DNA from: Ignavibacteriales bacterium
GTDB taxonomy: Bacteria > Bacteroidota > Ignavibacteria > Tepidaquicellales > Tepidaquicellaceae
Reading direction: 5' to 3'
DNA length: 64,000 bases
NCBI GenBank assembly: GCA_020635255.1
Contig: JACKAC010000002.1
Span: 434,001-498,000, forward strand
Shown: positions 25,214 to 34,169 of the stretch, in pieces
Position numbering within the stretch: position 1 is the stretch's first letter
Layout of the letters: each line of letters begins with the position of its first letter
The notes under the pieces: model-generated
Databases searched by the model: none
What the model was told of the DNA's origin: nothing
The model's input: only the letters and a program-made list of their open reading frames with translations
Position numbers and translations under genes: made by a program

Positions 25214-26518
25214 TTAGTTACTTTCTGCGAATAAGTCAAATTCTTCATAATCATAAATTTTTACTTTTCTTAGGGTTCCGATCTTCAGTCCAATATCAGC
25301 GTTTACGTAAACTTCCTGATCGATCTCCGGCGCATCCCTGTAAGTTCTGCCTATGTAATACCCGTTTTCTTTCCGGTCTATCATCACATCCACTACATTA
25401 CCAATTGATTTTTCATTATTTTGCAGTGAAATCTCCCGCTGTGCGTCGAGTATCAGCTTTTGCCTCATCCTCTTCTCTTTTACGGGTATTCTATCGGGTA
25501 AGTTATAAGCGTGAGTAGATTCTTCGTGTGAGTAGGTAAATACGCCTAATCTGTCGAAACGAAATCCCTTTACAAAATCTAATAACTCATTAAAATCTTT
25601 TTCGGTTTCATCCGGATAGCCCGTTATTAAAGTTGTTCTTATGGCTACACCGGGTATTTTCTCTCTTAGCTTCTCGAGCAATTCTATCTGGCTTTTTTTG
25701 GTAATTCCTCTTCTCATTGATTTCAACACCGGGTCTGAAATATGCTGTATTGGTATGTCTATATATTTGCAAATGTTCGGGGTATTATTTATTACTTCCA
25801 TAAGACCTTCCGGGAATCTCGACGGGTACGCATACATCAGCCTTATCCATTCTATGCCGTTCACTTTCGACAGCTCCTTCATCAGGTATGCCAGCCCTCT
25901 TTTCTTATCCATGTCAAATCCCCAATAAGTCGTGTCCTGCCCTATGATGATCAATTCCTTCACACCTTTCGATGCCAGCTTCTGCGCTTCCATAATTACC
26001 TGCTCAGCCGGTTTAGAAACATGCTTACCGCGCATTATCGGTATCGCGCAGAATGAACACGGGTTATTACATCCCTCGCTTATCTTTAGATATGCATAAT
26101 GGTTTGGTGTTGAAACGTCTCTCTCGCCAATAAGATTACTTTTGTAATCGACACCAATTTCATTCAGCAGATCTACAAGCGTCTGTTTCTTATCGGTTGC
26201 TCCGAAATATTTATCCACTTCCGGTATCTCCTTTTCCAGGTCAGGCTTATACCTGTCCGAGAGACATCCTGCTACGTAAACATTCTTTACCTTTCCTTCA
26301 TCCTTTTTCTTTACAGCGCGGAGTATAGTATTTATCGACTCTTCTTTTGCCTCCTGGATAAATCCGCAAGTATTTACGATCACTGTTTCACACTTATCCT
26401 CATCATCCACTATCTCAACATCATTATTTCTAAGCTGTGCGAGGATATGCTCCGAATCTACGAGATTCTTTGAGCATCCTAGAGTAATAAGCTTTACTTT
26501 GTCTTTTTTTACTTTCAT
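25214..26518 (-). CDS. rimO: Ribosomal protein S12 methylthiotransferase RimO
   Basis: Radical-SAM enzyme that adds a methylthio group to an aspartate of ribosomal protein S12. The N-terminal UPF0004 domain has the three Fe-S cysteines (TLGCSKNLVDSE; VNTCGFIQEAKEES; VAGCLSDRY), the radical-SAM cluster motif is CNNPCSFCAIPIMRG near residue 152, and a TRAM domain closes the protein. TLGCSKNLVDSE distinguishes RimO from MiaB. The 434-residue length is normal. ATG start, no clear Shine-Dalgarno. Confidence 0.94.
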   Translation of the reverse strand: MKVKKDKVKLITLGCSKNLVDSEHILAQLRNNDVEIVDDEDKCETVIVNTCGFIQEAKEESINTILRAVKKKDEGKVKNVYVAGCLSDRYKPDLEKEIPEVDKYFGATDKKQTLVDLLNEIGVDYKSNLIGERDVSTPNHYAYLKISEGCNNPCSFCAIPIMRGKHVSKPAEQVIMEAQKLASKGVKELIIIGQDTTYWGFDMDKKRGLAYLMKELSKVNGIEWIRLMYAYPSRFPEGLMEVINNTPNICKYIDIPIQHISDPVLKSMRRGITKKSQIELLEKLREKIPGVAIRTTLITGYPDETEKDFNELLDFVKGFRFDRLGVFTYSHEESTHAYNLPDRIPVKEKRMRQKLILDAQREISLQNNEKSIGNVVDVMIDRKENGYYIGRTYRDAPEIDQEVYVNADIGLKIGTLRKVKIYDYEEFDLFAESN

Positions 26519-26534
26519 AATTTATAATATGACA

Positions 26535-26570
26535 AAACCCTCCATTCCAAAGAACCGGAAGCGAGGGTTT
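26535..26570. other. Hairpin between rimO and the sigma-factor gene
   Basis: AAACCCTC (26535-26542) pairs with GAGGGTTT (26563-26570), with an inner TTCC/GGAA stem. It lies just upstream of the rimO start on the minus strand, so it would sit in the rimO leader if transcription starts beyond it. Role unknown. Confidence 0.4.
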
Positions 26571-26746
26571 ATTGAATATACTCCGTAAGTACCTAAAATG
26601 ATATGTAAATATATCGACAGCAGATTTTATTAATTATCAAGCAAATAGCTTTTTAATTGCTATTCTATGTCATTAAAATTAACTTTTTAATTAAAACTGT
26701 TTTTGTCTAATTACGTATTTATACCTCAGAGAACTCTTTAAGCTTG

Positions 26747-27355
26747 ATGAATAGCAGGGAAAAGTCCATTCCTTCCAAATCCAAACTCGAAGATATTGCC
26801 CTCATAGATGACGCATTGGCGGGCGACCAGTCTGCGTTTGAAAAGCTGATGAATAAGTATTACCAGCATATCTTCAATCTCATCTATAAAATGATCTTCC
26901 GCAAAGAGGATGTAGAAGACCTTACGCAGGAAGCTTTCATCAAGGCATTCAATTCACTCGAAAACTTCGACCGCCAGTTCGCTTTTTCCACATGGTTATA
27001 TAAGATTGCCACAAACAACTGCATCGACTACCTCCGTAAGAAAAAGCTCAGCACATTTTCTATAGATAAAGAGATCGCCTCGGAAGACAGCGATTTCAAA
27101 TTCGAGATTCCCGATACCGAATACGTTCCTGATAATAAGATCATAGAGGAACAGCGTAAGAAAATAATAGACGAAGCGATTGAGAACCTTCCCGAAAAAT
27201 ACAAGAAGGTCATTGTACTGAGGCATAAAAAAGAAATGGAGTACGAGGAGATTGCCGAAAAACTCGAACTCCCGCTCGGCACAGTAAAGGCTCACATCTT
27301 CCGGGGCAGGGAACTCCTCAATAAATACCTCAAGAACAAGATTAAAAATTATTGA
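26747..27355 (+). CDS. ECF-type RNA polymerase sigma-70 factor
   Basis: A group IV (ECF) sigma factor of about 202 residues. Region 2 is FEKLMNKYYQHIFNLIYKMI and DVEDLTQEAFIKAFNSLENFD with the core-binding and -10 segments, region 4 is LPEKYKKVIVLRHKKEMEYEEIAEKLELPLGTVKAHIFRGRELL. The linker between is unusually acidic (IASEDSDFKFEIPDTEYVPD). No anti-sigma gene is next to it, unlike the second ECF gene at 61 kb. I use ATG 26747; a TTG directly before it is also possible. mutS starts 12 bases after the stop. Confidence 0.88.
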   Translation: MNSREKSIPSKSKLEDIALIDDALAGDQSAFEKLMNKYYQHIFNLIYKMIFRKEDVEDLTQEAFIKAFNSLENFDRQFAFSTWLYKIATNNCIDYLRKKKLSTFSIDKEIASEDSDFKFEIPDTEYVPDNKIIEEQRKKIIDEAIENLPEKYKKVIVLRHKKEMEYEEIAEKLELPLGTVKAHIFRGRELLNKYLKNKIKNY

Positions 27356-27367
27356 TTATATTTAAGT

Positions 27368-29992
27368 ATGAGTAATACCGCTACAGAAACCCCCTTAATG
27401 AAGCAGTACCGGCAGATCAAGCAGAAGTATCCCGATACTCTGCTCCTCTTCCGTATGGGCGATTTCTTTGAGACGTTCGAAGATGATGCCATAACTGCAT
27501 CCAAGGTGCTCGGCATTACTCTTACTAAGCGCGCAAACGGTAAAGCTTCTGATGTCCCGCTTGCCGGCTTTCCGCACCATGCGCTGGATAATTATCTGCC
27601 CAAGCTAGTCAAAGCCGGTCTCCGTGTTGCCGTATGTGAGCAAATGGAGGACCCCAAGCTTGCTAAAGGTATCGTGAAGCGTGATGTCGTCGAAGTTGTT
27701 ACACCCGGTGCGACTTTCTCCGAGAAACTTCTCGACCATAAATCTAACAATTTTCTCGCCTCTATTTATATTAATGGCGACGTGTGTGGGTTTGCATTCT
27801 GCGATGTATCTACAGGCGAGTTTGCCACTTCGGAAGTTCATATCAAACAGTTGAAAGAACAGGTCGAGATCATCGGTCCCTCCGAGATACTTGTCTCGAA
27901 AAAGGAAAAAGAAAAAGTTTTTCAGACGATAGGCTTCGACCCGGACGCATCATTCGATGAGAAGAAGAAATATGTTATTACTAAGATTGACGATTGGGTA
28001 TTTAACAATGATTATGCTGTCGAGCTCCTGACGACACAGTTTAATACTAAGTCGTTAAAGGGCTTCGGTATAGATAACATGCGAGAAGGCATTATTGCCG
28101 CGGGATGTATCCTGAATTACCTTAATGAGACGCAAAAGACAAATCTCGAGCACCTAAAGAAGATCTATAATTATGACTATTCCGATTATATAATACTCGA
28201 CCCGTCTACTAAGCGGAATCTGGAAATAACATCATCCATTTCCGAGGGCGGGAGGGAAGGAACACTTATCTCTATACTCGACTGTACCGAGACTGCAATG
28301 GGCGGACGCCTGCTTAAGAAATGGGTTTCCAGACCATTAAAGAAAAGAGAGCAGATCGAGCGAAGACTTGAAGCAGTGAGCGATCTATATAGTAATAAGC
28401 GCGAGAGGGAAGACCTTCTAAACGATCTAAAATCTGTTGCGGACCTGGAGCGACTACTCTCAAAAGTTTCCACCGGCAAAGCAGTACCGCGTGACATACT
28501 CCAGCTCAAAATTTCCCTGTTGCAGATAAATAACATTCGTGAGAAACTGGATAATTTCACCTCTAAATCCATTACGTCACTCAGACAGAATCTGATTGAC
28601 ATTCCCGAACTCACTAAAGAGATAGAGAAAGCGGTCAACCAGAACTTCATCGAAGGCAGAGATAATTACGGTGTGATAAACAAAGGTTACAATCCGAACC
28701 TGGATGAACTCAAGGACATTATGATCAACGGAAAAACCTGGATGGATAACTTCCAATCACGGGAAAGAAAGCGAACGGGAATAAATTCGCTGAAGGTTGC
28801 TTTCAACAAAGTCTTCGGTTATTACATTGATATCACACGCACTCATGCAGATAAAGTCCCGCAGGATTACATTCGTAAGCAGACCCTCGTCAATAGCGAG
28901 CGTTACATCACGCAGGAACTCAAGGAGTACGAAGACAAGATCCTCAACGCGGAAGAAAAGATCTCCGTCATTGAAAGCAAGATTTTTAACGACCTGCGAT
29001 TGTTTATTTTGCAATTCACGGACGACATACAAAAGAACGCAATTCTCATTGCGACACTGGACACTCTGCTCAGTTTCGCGCAGGTATCGGAGATGTACCG
29101 TTACATTCGCCCTGAAGTAAATGATTCCGACGCTATAACCATTGCCGAAGGACGCCATCCCGTCATCGAACGCCTCCTGACGGCAGGAGAACAGTACATT
29201 GCTAATGACACAGCGATCGACACTGCTAATAACCAGATCCTGATCATTACCGGTCCTAATATGAGCGGTAAGTCAAGCTATCTCCGACAGGTGGGATTGA
29301 TAGTTCTGCTTGCCCAGATAGGATGTTTTATTCCTGCTAAAAGCGCGAGTATCGGCATAGTGGATAAGATATTCACTCGCGTCGGGGCTTCGGATAATAT
29401 TGCTAAAGGCGAAAGTACGTTCCTGGTCGAGATGCATGAAGCCGCGAATATACTCAATAACGCCACCTCAAAAAGTCTAATCCTTCTCGACGAGATAGGG
29501 CGCGGAACAAGCACATACGATGGTATCTCCATTGCGTGGGCTATGACGGAGTATCTTCACGAAAATCCTAATATTCGTGCCAAGACGCTTTTCGCAACAC
29601 ACTATCATGAACTCAATGCTCTCGCAAATCTCTATCCCCGAATAAAAAACTACCGAGTGGAAGTCCGCGAATACGGTGATAAGGTCATCTTCCTCCGAAA
29701 AATAAACGAAGGCACTGCCGATCACAGCTATGGTATTCAGGTCGCGCAGATGGCTGGTCTCCCGGATGCCGTCACAAAGCGCGCGAAGGAAATACTGAAT
29801 TCCCTCGAAGACAAAGAATCCTCCCGCAAGAAAAAAGATCAATTGCAGGTCAGCTTGTTCGAAGTTGAGAAGAAGGAAGAAAAAGATGAGACAACAGACG
29901 AAGTAATTAAGATGCTGGACGAAGTTGATGTAAACAATATCACACCGGTAGAGGCTTTAAATATGCTGAAAAAAATTAAGGATAACTTATAA
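27368..29992 (+). CDS. mutS: DNA mismatch repair protein MutS
   Basis: Recognises mismatches and starts repair with MutL. The mismatch-contact motif G-D-F-F-E is in RMGDFFETFEDD near residue 30, the Walker A is GPNMSGKSSYLRQ near 628, then ERVGASDNIAKGESTFLVEM-like signature (here TRVGASDNI), and Walker B LILLDEIGRGTSTYDG near 704. The 874-residue length fits MutS1. The C-terminus ends in a short helical segment after a charged linker. Shares a transcript start with the sigma factor, 12 bases upstream. Confidence 0.96.
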   Translation: MSNTATETPLMKQYRQIKQKYPDTLLLFRMGDFFETFEDDAITASKVLGITLTKRANGKASDVPLAGFPHHALDNYLPKLVKAGLRVAVCEQMEDPKLAKGIVKRDVVEVVTPGATFSEKLLDHKSNNFLASIYINGDVCGFAFCDVSTGEFATSEVHIKQLKEQVEIIGPSEILVSKKEKEKVFQTIGFDPDASFDEKKKYVITKIDDWVFNNDYAVELLTTQFNTKSLKGFGIDNMREGIIAAGCILNYLNETQKTNLEHLKKIYNYDYSDYIILDPSTKRNLEITSSISEGGREGTLISILDCTETAMGGRLLKKWVSRPLKKREQIERRLEAVSDLYSNKREREDLLNDLKSVADLERLLSKVSTGKAVPRDILQLKISLLQINNIREKLDNFTSKSITSLRQNLIDIPELTKEIEKAVNQNFIEGRDNYGVINKGYNPNLDELKDIMINGKTWMDNFQSRERKRTGINSLKVAFNKVFGYYIDITRTHADKVPQDYIRKQTLVNSERYITQELKEYEDKILNAEEKISVIESKIFNDLRLFILQFTDDIQKNAILIATLDTLLSFAQVSEMYRYIRPEVNDSDAITIAEGRHPVIERLLTAGEQYIANDTAIDTANNQILIITGPNMSGKSSYLRQVGLIVLLAQIGCFIPAKSASIGIVDKIFTRVGASDNIAKGESTFLVEMHEAANILNNATSKSLILLDEIGRGTSTYDGISIAWAMTEYLHENPNIRAKTLFATHYHELNALANLYPRIKNYRVEVREYGDKVIFLRKINEGTADHSYGIQVAQMAGLPDAVTKRAKEILNSLEDKESSRKKKDQLQVSLFEVEKKEEKDETTDEVIKMLDEVDVNNITPVEALNMLKKIKDNL

Positions 29993-29997
29993 GCCCT

Positions 29998-30558
29998 TTA
30001 TATTTCGTCAAAACCTTCGTTTCCATTATAGACATAATATGACCACTTATTGTGATAATCCTCAAAGGATTCTCCGAAAATTATCAATTGCTTTCTTAAA
30101 CTTGAAAAGTCATTAAATACGTCTGCTAATTTAATTATTTTGGCGTAATGGGTAAGGTATGTTTCAATATCGGTTTCTTTTTTAGGATAGGTGATTAATA
30201 CTTTTAGTGGACAATTTAAAAGAGAAAGCTTGGATATCTCATTATGAGAATAATTTATAACGTTTTCATGCTCAATCGCAACTGACGCGTAATTAACATA
30301 CAAATAATCATCAGAAAAAAATTCGGTTATTAATTCTGTGTAAAAAATTGAATCGAATGACCAATAGTTAATAGTAGATTGTAAGTTTAATTTCTTAGCA
30401 ACTTCATTCAGCAAACCTGGTTTTTCATAGGTCCCAAGCATTAGTCTTGAGTAGTCTGGAAATTTATTCCATAGCTCTGAAATAGTTCGTTCAGATTCTT
30501 CCACCACTATCTTAAAGTAATCCTTGAATTGTAACGGCGTAATAAGTCTCGATATCAT
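29998..30558 (-). CDS. Hypothetical AT-rich protein
   Basis: A 186-residue protein I do not recognise. It has no signal peptide or membrane helix. Aromatic residues are frequent (INYWSFDSIFYTELITEFFSDDYLYVNYA) and a central strand-like stretch reads LNCPLKVLITYP. Base composition is more AT-rich than its neighbours mutS and the HtrA-TPR gene, which suggests recent acquisition. It ends 5 bases from the mutS stop (convergent). Its general form (EHENVIN, LKVLITYPK) recalls small nuclease-fold-like proteins, but that is only a guess. Confidence 0.55.
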   Translation of the reverse strand: MISRLITPLQFKDYFKIVVEESERTISELWNKFPDYSRLMLGTYEKPGLLNEVAKKLNLQSTINYWSFDSIFYTELITEFFSDDYLYVNYASVAIEHENVINYSHNEISKLSLLNCPLKVLITYPKKETDIETYLTHYAKIIKLADVFNDFSSLRKQLIIFGESFEDYHNKWSYYVYNGNEGFDEI

Positions 30559-30579
30559 AATTATTCTTTAAAAATTTAA

Positions 30580-30599
30580 AGCCGTCCTATTGGACGGCT
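30580..30599 (-). terminator. Terminator for the minus-strand HtrA-TPR gene
   Basis: AGCCGTCC (30580-30587), TATT, GGACGGCT (30592-30599). On the minus strand the hairpin is followed by an AT-rich tail with a T run (TTAAATTTTT), so it ends transcription coming from the protease gene. Confidence 0.75.
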
Positions 30600-30651
30600 C
30601 ACTAATTCTAAAACTCTTCGACTCTATACTCTTTAAAAAACTCTATAAACC

Positions 30652-31884
30652 CTACTTTATATTATACTGCCATAATGCATCAGCCAGGTCCATTATTCCC
30701 TGTAACCTGGGCTGCAGTGAAGGGTCTATCTTTATTGCTTTCTTCCAGCTTGATATCGCCCTCTCGTAGTGCTTGTCATTATAATAAGCTATTCCCATGT
30801 TTACGTATGCCTCGGCATTGTCCGGCTGTTTCTTTACCACCACTTCAAAGTCCTCTATAGCTTCCTCATTATCTCCGTCACTCATCTTTACCACACCTCT
30901 TGAATAATATGCCTGCAGGTTATCCGGAAAAAGTTTTATTACTCTCGTAAAATCTTTTATGGACTTTTCGTATTCCTCCATTTTGAAATACGTCTCGCCC
31001 CTGTTATTATATGCCGGCGCGTAAGCCCTGTCTATGCTGATAGCCTTATTAAAATCCTTAAGCGCCTTCTCATAATTTTTCGCCGCGAAATATGCCAGCC
31101 CTCTATAGTTATATCCTTTGTGATCGTTCGGGAATATGTCGAGGAACTTTGAATAATACTCGATAGCTTCCTTATTCTCACCCTCTTCATACAGGTTCTT
31201 TCCCTGGTAAAAATAATTAAGTGCCTGCAGTTTCTTCTGGTCGGAATAATTTCCCAGGTCGGTTGACATCACGGTATTGATAGGGATTGCAAAGTTTAGA
31301 TTATTCCCGCCTTTTAGTCCCAGAGCGGTTATGCCGATGAGTTCACCCTTCGAATTAAAGATAGCCCCGCCGCTGCTTCCCGGTGACAGGCTGGCGTCTA
31401 TCTGTATCAAACTGCTTTTTATATCACCCAGCGATGTTCTGTATCCGCTCACGATACCCTTTGTGATCGTATTCTCGAGCCCCATTGGACTGCCTATTGC
31501 GTAAACCTCCTCGCCGATCTTTAAGTTGTCGCTGTTTCCAACCGGTATGTTTGCGCAATCCCATCCGTCGAGTTGTGCTATTACTACATCCTTTTCTACA
31601 TCTACACCTATTATCGCGCTGTAATTTAGAGTGTCCTCGTCATGCACTACTATCATTTTCTCGGCTCCAGCAAATACGTGGAAGTTCGTTAACAGCATTC
31701 CTTTATCCTTGAGGATCACACCGCTGCCCTGACCCATTACTTCCCCGTTAAAATCGACCGGGTATATTACAACAATCGATTTATTATACATTTCGAAAAT
31801 TTCTTCCGGCTTGAGCGATTGAGAGTGGACCGGCAGTGAAAAGAATAAAAATGCCAGCAAAAACGTGGTAATTAGTGCTCTCAT
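30652..31884 (-). CDS. Trypsin-like serine protease with TPR repeats
   Basis: A 410-residue exported protein: signal peptide ending near VHSQ, an HtrA-like protease domain (residues about 28-205), then about five TPRs (for example YNYRGLAYFAAKNYEKALKDFNKAI and YNNRGETYFKMEEYEKSIKDF). The triad is visible: His in LLTNFHVFAG near 73, Asp in DVEKDVVIAQ near 99 and Ser in SPGSSGGAIF near 172. There is no PDZ domain; the TPRs take its place. It is followed by a minus-strand terminator. Likely periplasmic protease or scaffold. Confidence 0.85.
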   Translation of the reverse strand: MRALITTFLLAFLFFSLPVHSQSLKPEEIFEMYNKSIVVIYPVDFNGEVMGQGSGVILKDKGMLLTNFHVFAGAEKMIVVHDEDTLNYSAIIGVDVEKDVVIAQLDGWDCANIPVGNSDNLKIGEEVYAIGSPMGLENTITKGIVSGYRTSLGDIKSSLIQIDASLSPGSSGGAIFNSKGELIGITALGLKGGNNLNFAIPINTVMSTDLGNYSDQKKLQALNYFYQGKNLYEEGENKEAIEYYSKFLDIFPNDHKGYNYRGLAYFAAKNYEKALKDFNKAISIDRAYAPAYNNRGETYFKMEEYEKSIKDFTRVIKLFPDNLQAYYSRGVVKMSDGDNEEAIEDFEVVVKKQPDNAEAYVNMGIAYYNDKHYERAISSWKKAIKIDPSLQPRLQGIMDLADALWQYNIK

Positions 31885-32122
31885 GATTTCCCTTTATTAA
31901 TTTGTGATAGTTGTTTTTTATAGATTAATATTGTAAGGTATGGGTTAATAATAATGTTTTTACACAATAATATCTACAAAATAAATCCTCCATATGGTCA
32001 AATTTTCATTCATTAAAAACCTCAAAAACATACAACAAATTACAATTTTTTTATTTGGGTTTATATTTTCCATTCTTTATTTTAATTTAAAATTAACTCC
32101 AAATAACTAAAATTATCGGAAA

Positions 32123-32650
32123 ATGTCAGATCTACATGGTAAACTTGATCAGATCAAGTCAAAGGAAAACTTTCTCGAAAAAATAAAGAGATGGATCCCC
32201 GGCTACGACGGGTATGTTAATAGGGACAATTCACGCGAGCTCGATACCATACTCAGAAACCAGCTTGCAGCCAGGCTCGAAGACAATAAGACAAAAATTA
32301 AGAATACGGTTTTAAACCTGTCGAAAGATAAAAAACTTTTTGAGAGTCAGGACATTGATAAGCTCGACAAGAAAAACGAAAACGCTATTGCAAAGTTGAG
32401 GTCAGCTGCGCGCGGATATAGCGGAGCGTTCGACGTAGTTAAGATAAAAGAAGAAAAGCTTACACAGCTTTATGATTACGACGCTTCTTTGATCGGTGAT
32501 GTCGAAGCTCTCAGCGGTCTTTTCTCAGAAATGGAAAATAACAGCGCTGCCGGCACGGACATAAAAGAAGCCGTCGGAAAGATATCTTCTACGCTTGATG
32601 ACATGCTTAGAAAGTTCGACGCACGTGAAACATTACTGCGTGAATTTTAG
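32123..32650 (+). CDS. Coiled-coil protein at the head of the SPFH/zinc-ribbon cluster
   Basis: A 175-residue soluble protein, almost wholly helical, with charged coiled-coil stretches (LAARLEDNKTKIKNTVLNL and DIDKLDKKNENAIAKLRSA). No signal peptide, membrane helix or known motif. It ends 45 bases before the SPFH gene on the same strand, so the two are probably coexpressed. A PspA/YdjF-like protein would be expected in this position in related modules; this protein is shorter than PspA (about 220 residues) and does not show PspA's N-terminal amphipathic helix clearly, so I do not call it PspA. Confidence 0.6.
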   Translation: MSDLHGKLDQIKSKENFLEKIKRWIPGYDGYVNRDNSRELDTILRNQLAARLEDNKTKIKNTVLNLSKDKKLFESQDIDKLDKKNENAIAKLRSAARGYSGAFDVVKIKEEKLTQLYDYDASLIGDVEALSGLFSEMENNSAAGTDIKEAVGKISSTLDDMLRKFDARETLLREF

Positions 32651-32695
32651 TTAAATAAATAAAAAAAATTTTATTTTAATATAAACCACATAGAA

Positions 32696-33715
32696 ATGGC
32701 ACTTATAGATGTAATACAATTTTTCGATGAGACCGGGAGGACTATGGTGCATCGCGAACCGCAGGACGGTTCCGCGGCATTCCGTCTCGGCACACAGCTC
32801 ATTGTGCAGGATTCACAGGCTGCCGTCTTTTATCGCGACGGTAAAGCGCTCGATGTATTCCAGGCGGGAAGACATACTCTGACAACGGAAAATATTCCTT
32901 TGCTGACTAAACTTATCAGCCTGCCTTTCGGCGGTACATCACCGTTCCAGGCACAGGTCTATTTTGTTGCTATGAAAAAGTTCATAGACCTGAAATGGGG
33001 TACGAAGTCACCTATCAATTTCCGTGACACAGAACTCAATTATGTCCAGCTCCGCGCATCCGGTAAATTTTCGATCAGGGTAGTTGACCCGAGACAATTC
33101 CTCATGGAGATAGTCTCTACGCAGGGTCTTTACATGACTAATGAGATCGAAGATTACCTTAGGGACGCGATCGTATCGAGATTGAATACAGTTCTTGGTC
33201 AAAACCTGAAGACGGTTTTCGACCTTGGACAAAATTATCCACAGATCGAGACAGGTGTAAAATCCGAAGTATCGGACTTCTTCAAATCCATGGGTATCGA
33301 ACTTACCGACCTCATTATTGCCGGTATCGTACCTCCGGAAGAAGTACAGGAAAAGATCAACGAAAGAAGCTCAATGGGCGCTGTCGGAGATCTCGACGCT
33401 TACATGAAATTCAAAACTGCTCAATCTATCGAAAAGGCAGCCGAAAACGAAGGCGGCGGTCTCGCAGGTATGGGCGCAGGTCTTGGTGCCGGTATGGGAA
33501 TGGCTAATATGATGACACAGGCATTCAATAACCAAAATCAGAACCAGGGACAAAATCAAAATCCGCAGAACCAGAATCAACAGCCGGTTCAGCAAAAGAT
33601 GTCCATGGATGAGATCACTGCGGCTATCGAAAAGCTCGGGAAACTTAAGGAGCAGGGACTTCTTACTCAGGAAGAATTCGATACAAAGAAAGCAGATCTG
33701 TTAGCAAAAATGTAG
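32696..33715 (+). CDS. SPFH domain protein with C-terminal SHOCT segment (YdjI-like)
   Basis: A 339-residue protein of the SPFH/virion-core-like family (YdjI type). After MALIDVIQFFDETGRTMVHR, the SPFH/band-7 core covers about residues 30-240 (GTQLIVQDSQAAVFYRDGKALDVFQAGRHTL; FFKSMGIELTDLIIAGIVPP). A Gly/Met-rich segment (near 258-275), an Asn/Gln-rich linker and a SHOCT-like end follow (IEKLGKLKEQGLLTQEEFDTKKADLL). SHOCT ends are known to sit on membrane-linked oligomeric proteins. Zinc-ribbon genes next door are the usual partners of YdjI proteins; role probably in membrane organisation or stress. Confidence 0.85.
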   Translation: MALIDVIQFFDETGRTMVHREPQDGSAAFRLGTQLIVQDSQAAVFYRDGKALDVFQAGRHTLTTENIPLLTKLISLPFGGTSPFQAQVYFVAMKKFIDLKWGTKSPINFRDTELNYVQLRASGKFSIRVVDPRQFLMEIVSTQGLYMTNEIEDYLRDAIVSRLNTVLGQNLKTVFDLGQNYPQIETGVKSEVSDFFKSMGIELTDLIIAGIVPPEEVQEKINERSSMGAVGDLDAYMKFKTAQSIEKAAENEGGGLAGMGAGLGAGMGMANMMTQAFNNQNQNQGQNQNPQNQNQQPVQQKMSMDEITAAIEKLGKLKEQGLLTQEEFDTKKADLLAKM

Positions 33716-33725
33716 TCGGTTGATT

Positions 33726-34157
33726 TCACCGCAAAGACGCAAAGGTTTATGAATGAGAATGAACTTGCAAAGATTGTAGTTGATAAAGCTTTAAAAGTTC
33801 ACAAAGTACTTGGACCGGGTTTATTGGAATCTGCGTATGAAGAATGCCTTTACTATGAATTAGCCAAGGCAGGTCTTAAAGTCGAACGACAGAAACCAAT
33901 GCCCTTGAAATATGAAGATGTATCTTTGGATTGTGGATATCGGTTAGATATTCTCGTTAATGATAAATTGATAATTGAAATTAAAGCTGTTGAGAAGTTC
34001 AATAATATTTATTTTGCTCAACTGTTGTCATATTTAAGGCTTTCAAATCTTAAGTTAGGACTTTTAATAAATTTTAATGTTACTTTGCTAAAAGATGGTA
34101 TTAAAAGAATAGCTAATAACTTATAGCTTTTTTCTTTTCTTTGCGTCTTTGCGGTGA
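33726..34157 (+). mobile_element. GxxExxY cassette bounded by 19-bp inverted repeats
   Basis: TCACCGCAAAGACGCAAAG at 33726-33744 and its exact complement at 34139-34157 enclose one small gene and little else. The unit interrupts a set of genes that belong together (SPFH, then zinc-ribbon), and its AT-rich reading frame differs in composition. This looks like a compact insertion, although no transposase is present and no target-site duplication is obvious. Confidence 0.6.
33749..34126 (+). CDS. GxxExxY protein
   Basis: A 125-residue protein of the GxxExxY family (named for a G-x-x-E-x-x-Y stretch). The motif is GLLESAYEECLYYELAKAG at about residues 24-42, followed by PMPLKYEDVSLDCGYRLDILVNDKLIIEIKAV, a PD-(D/E)XK-like core with the D-I-L-V and E-I-K parts of a nuclease fold. 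The function is not known. The gene begins right after the left arm of the inverted repeat that surrounds it. It is more AT-rich than its neighbours. Confidence 0.85.
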   Translation: MNENELAKIVVDKALKVHKVLGPGLLESAYEECLYYELAKAGLKVERQKPMPLKYEDVSLDCGYRLDILVNDKLIIEIKAVEKFNNIYFAQLLSYLRLSNLKLGLLINFNVTLLKDGIKRIANNL

Positions 34158-34169
34158 GTTAAATCTTTT

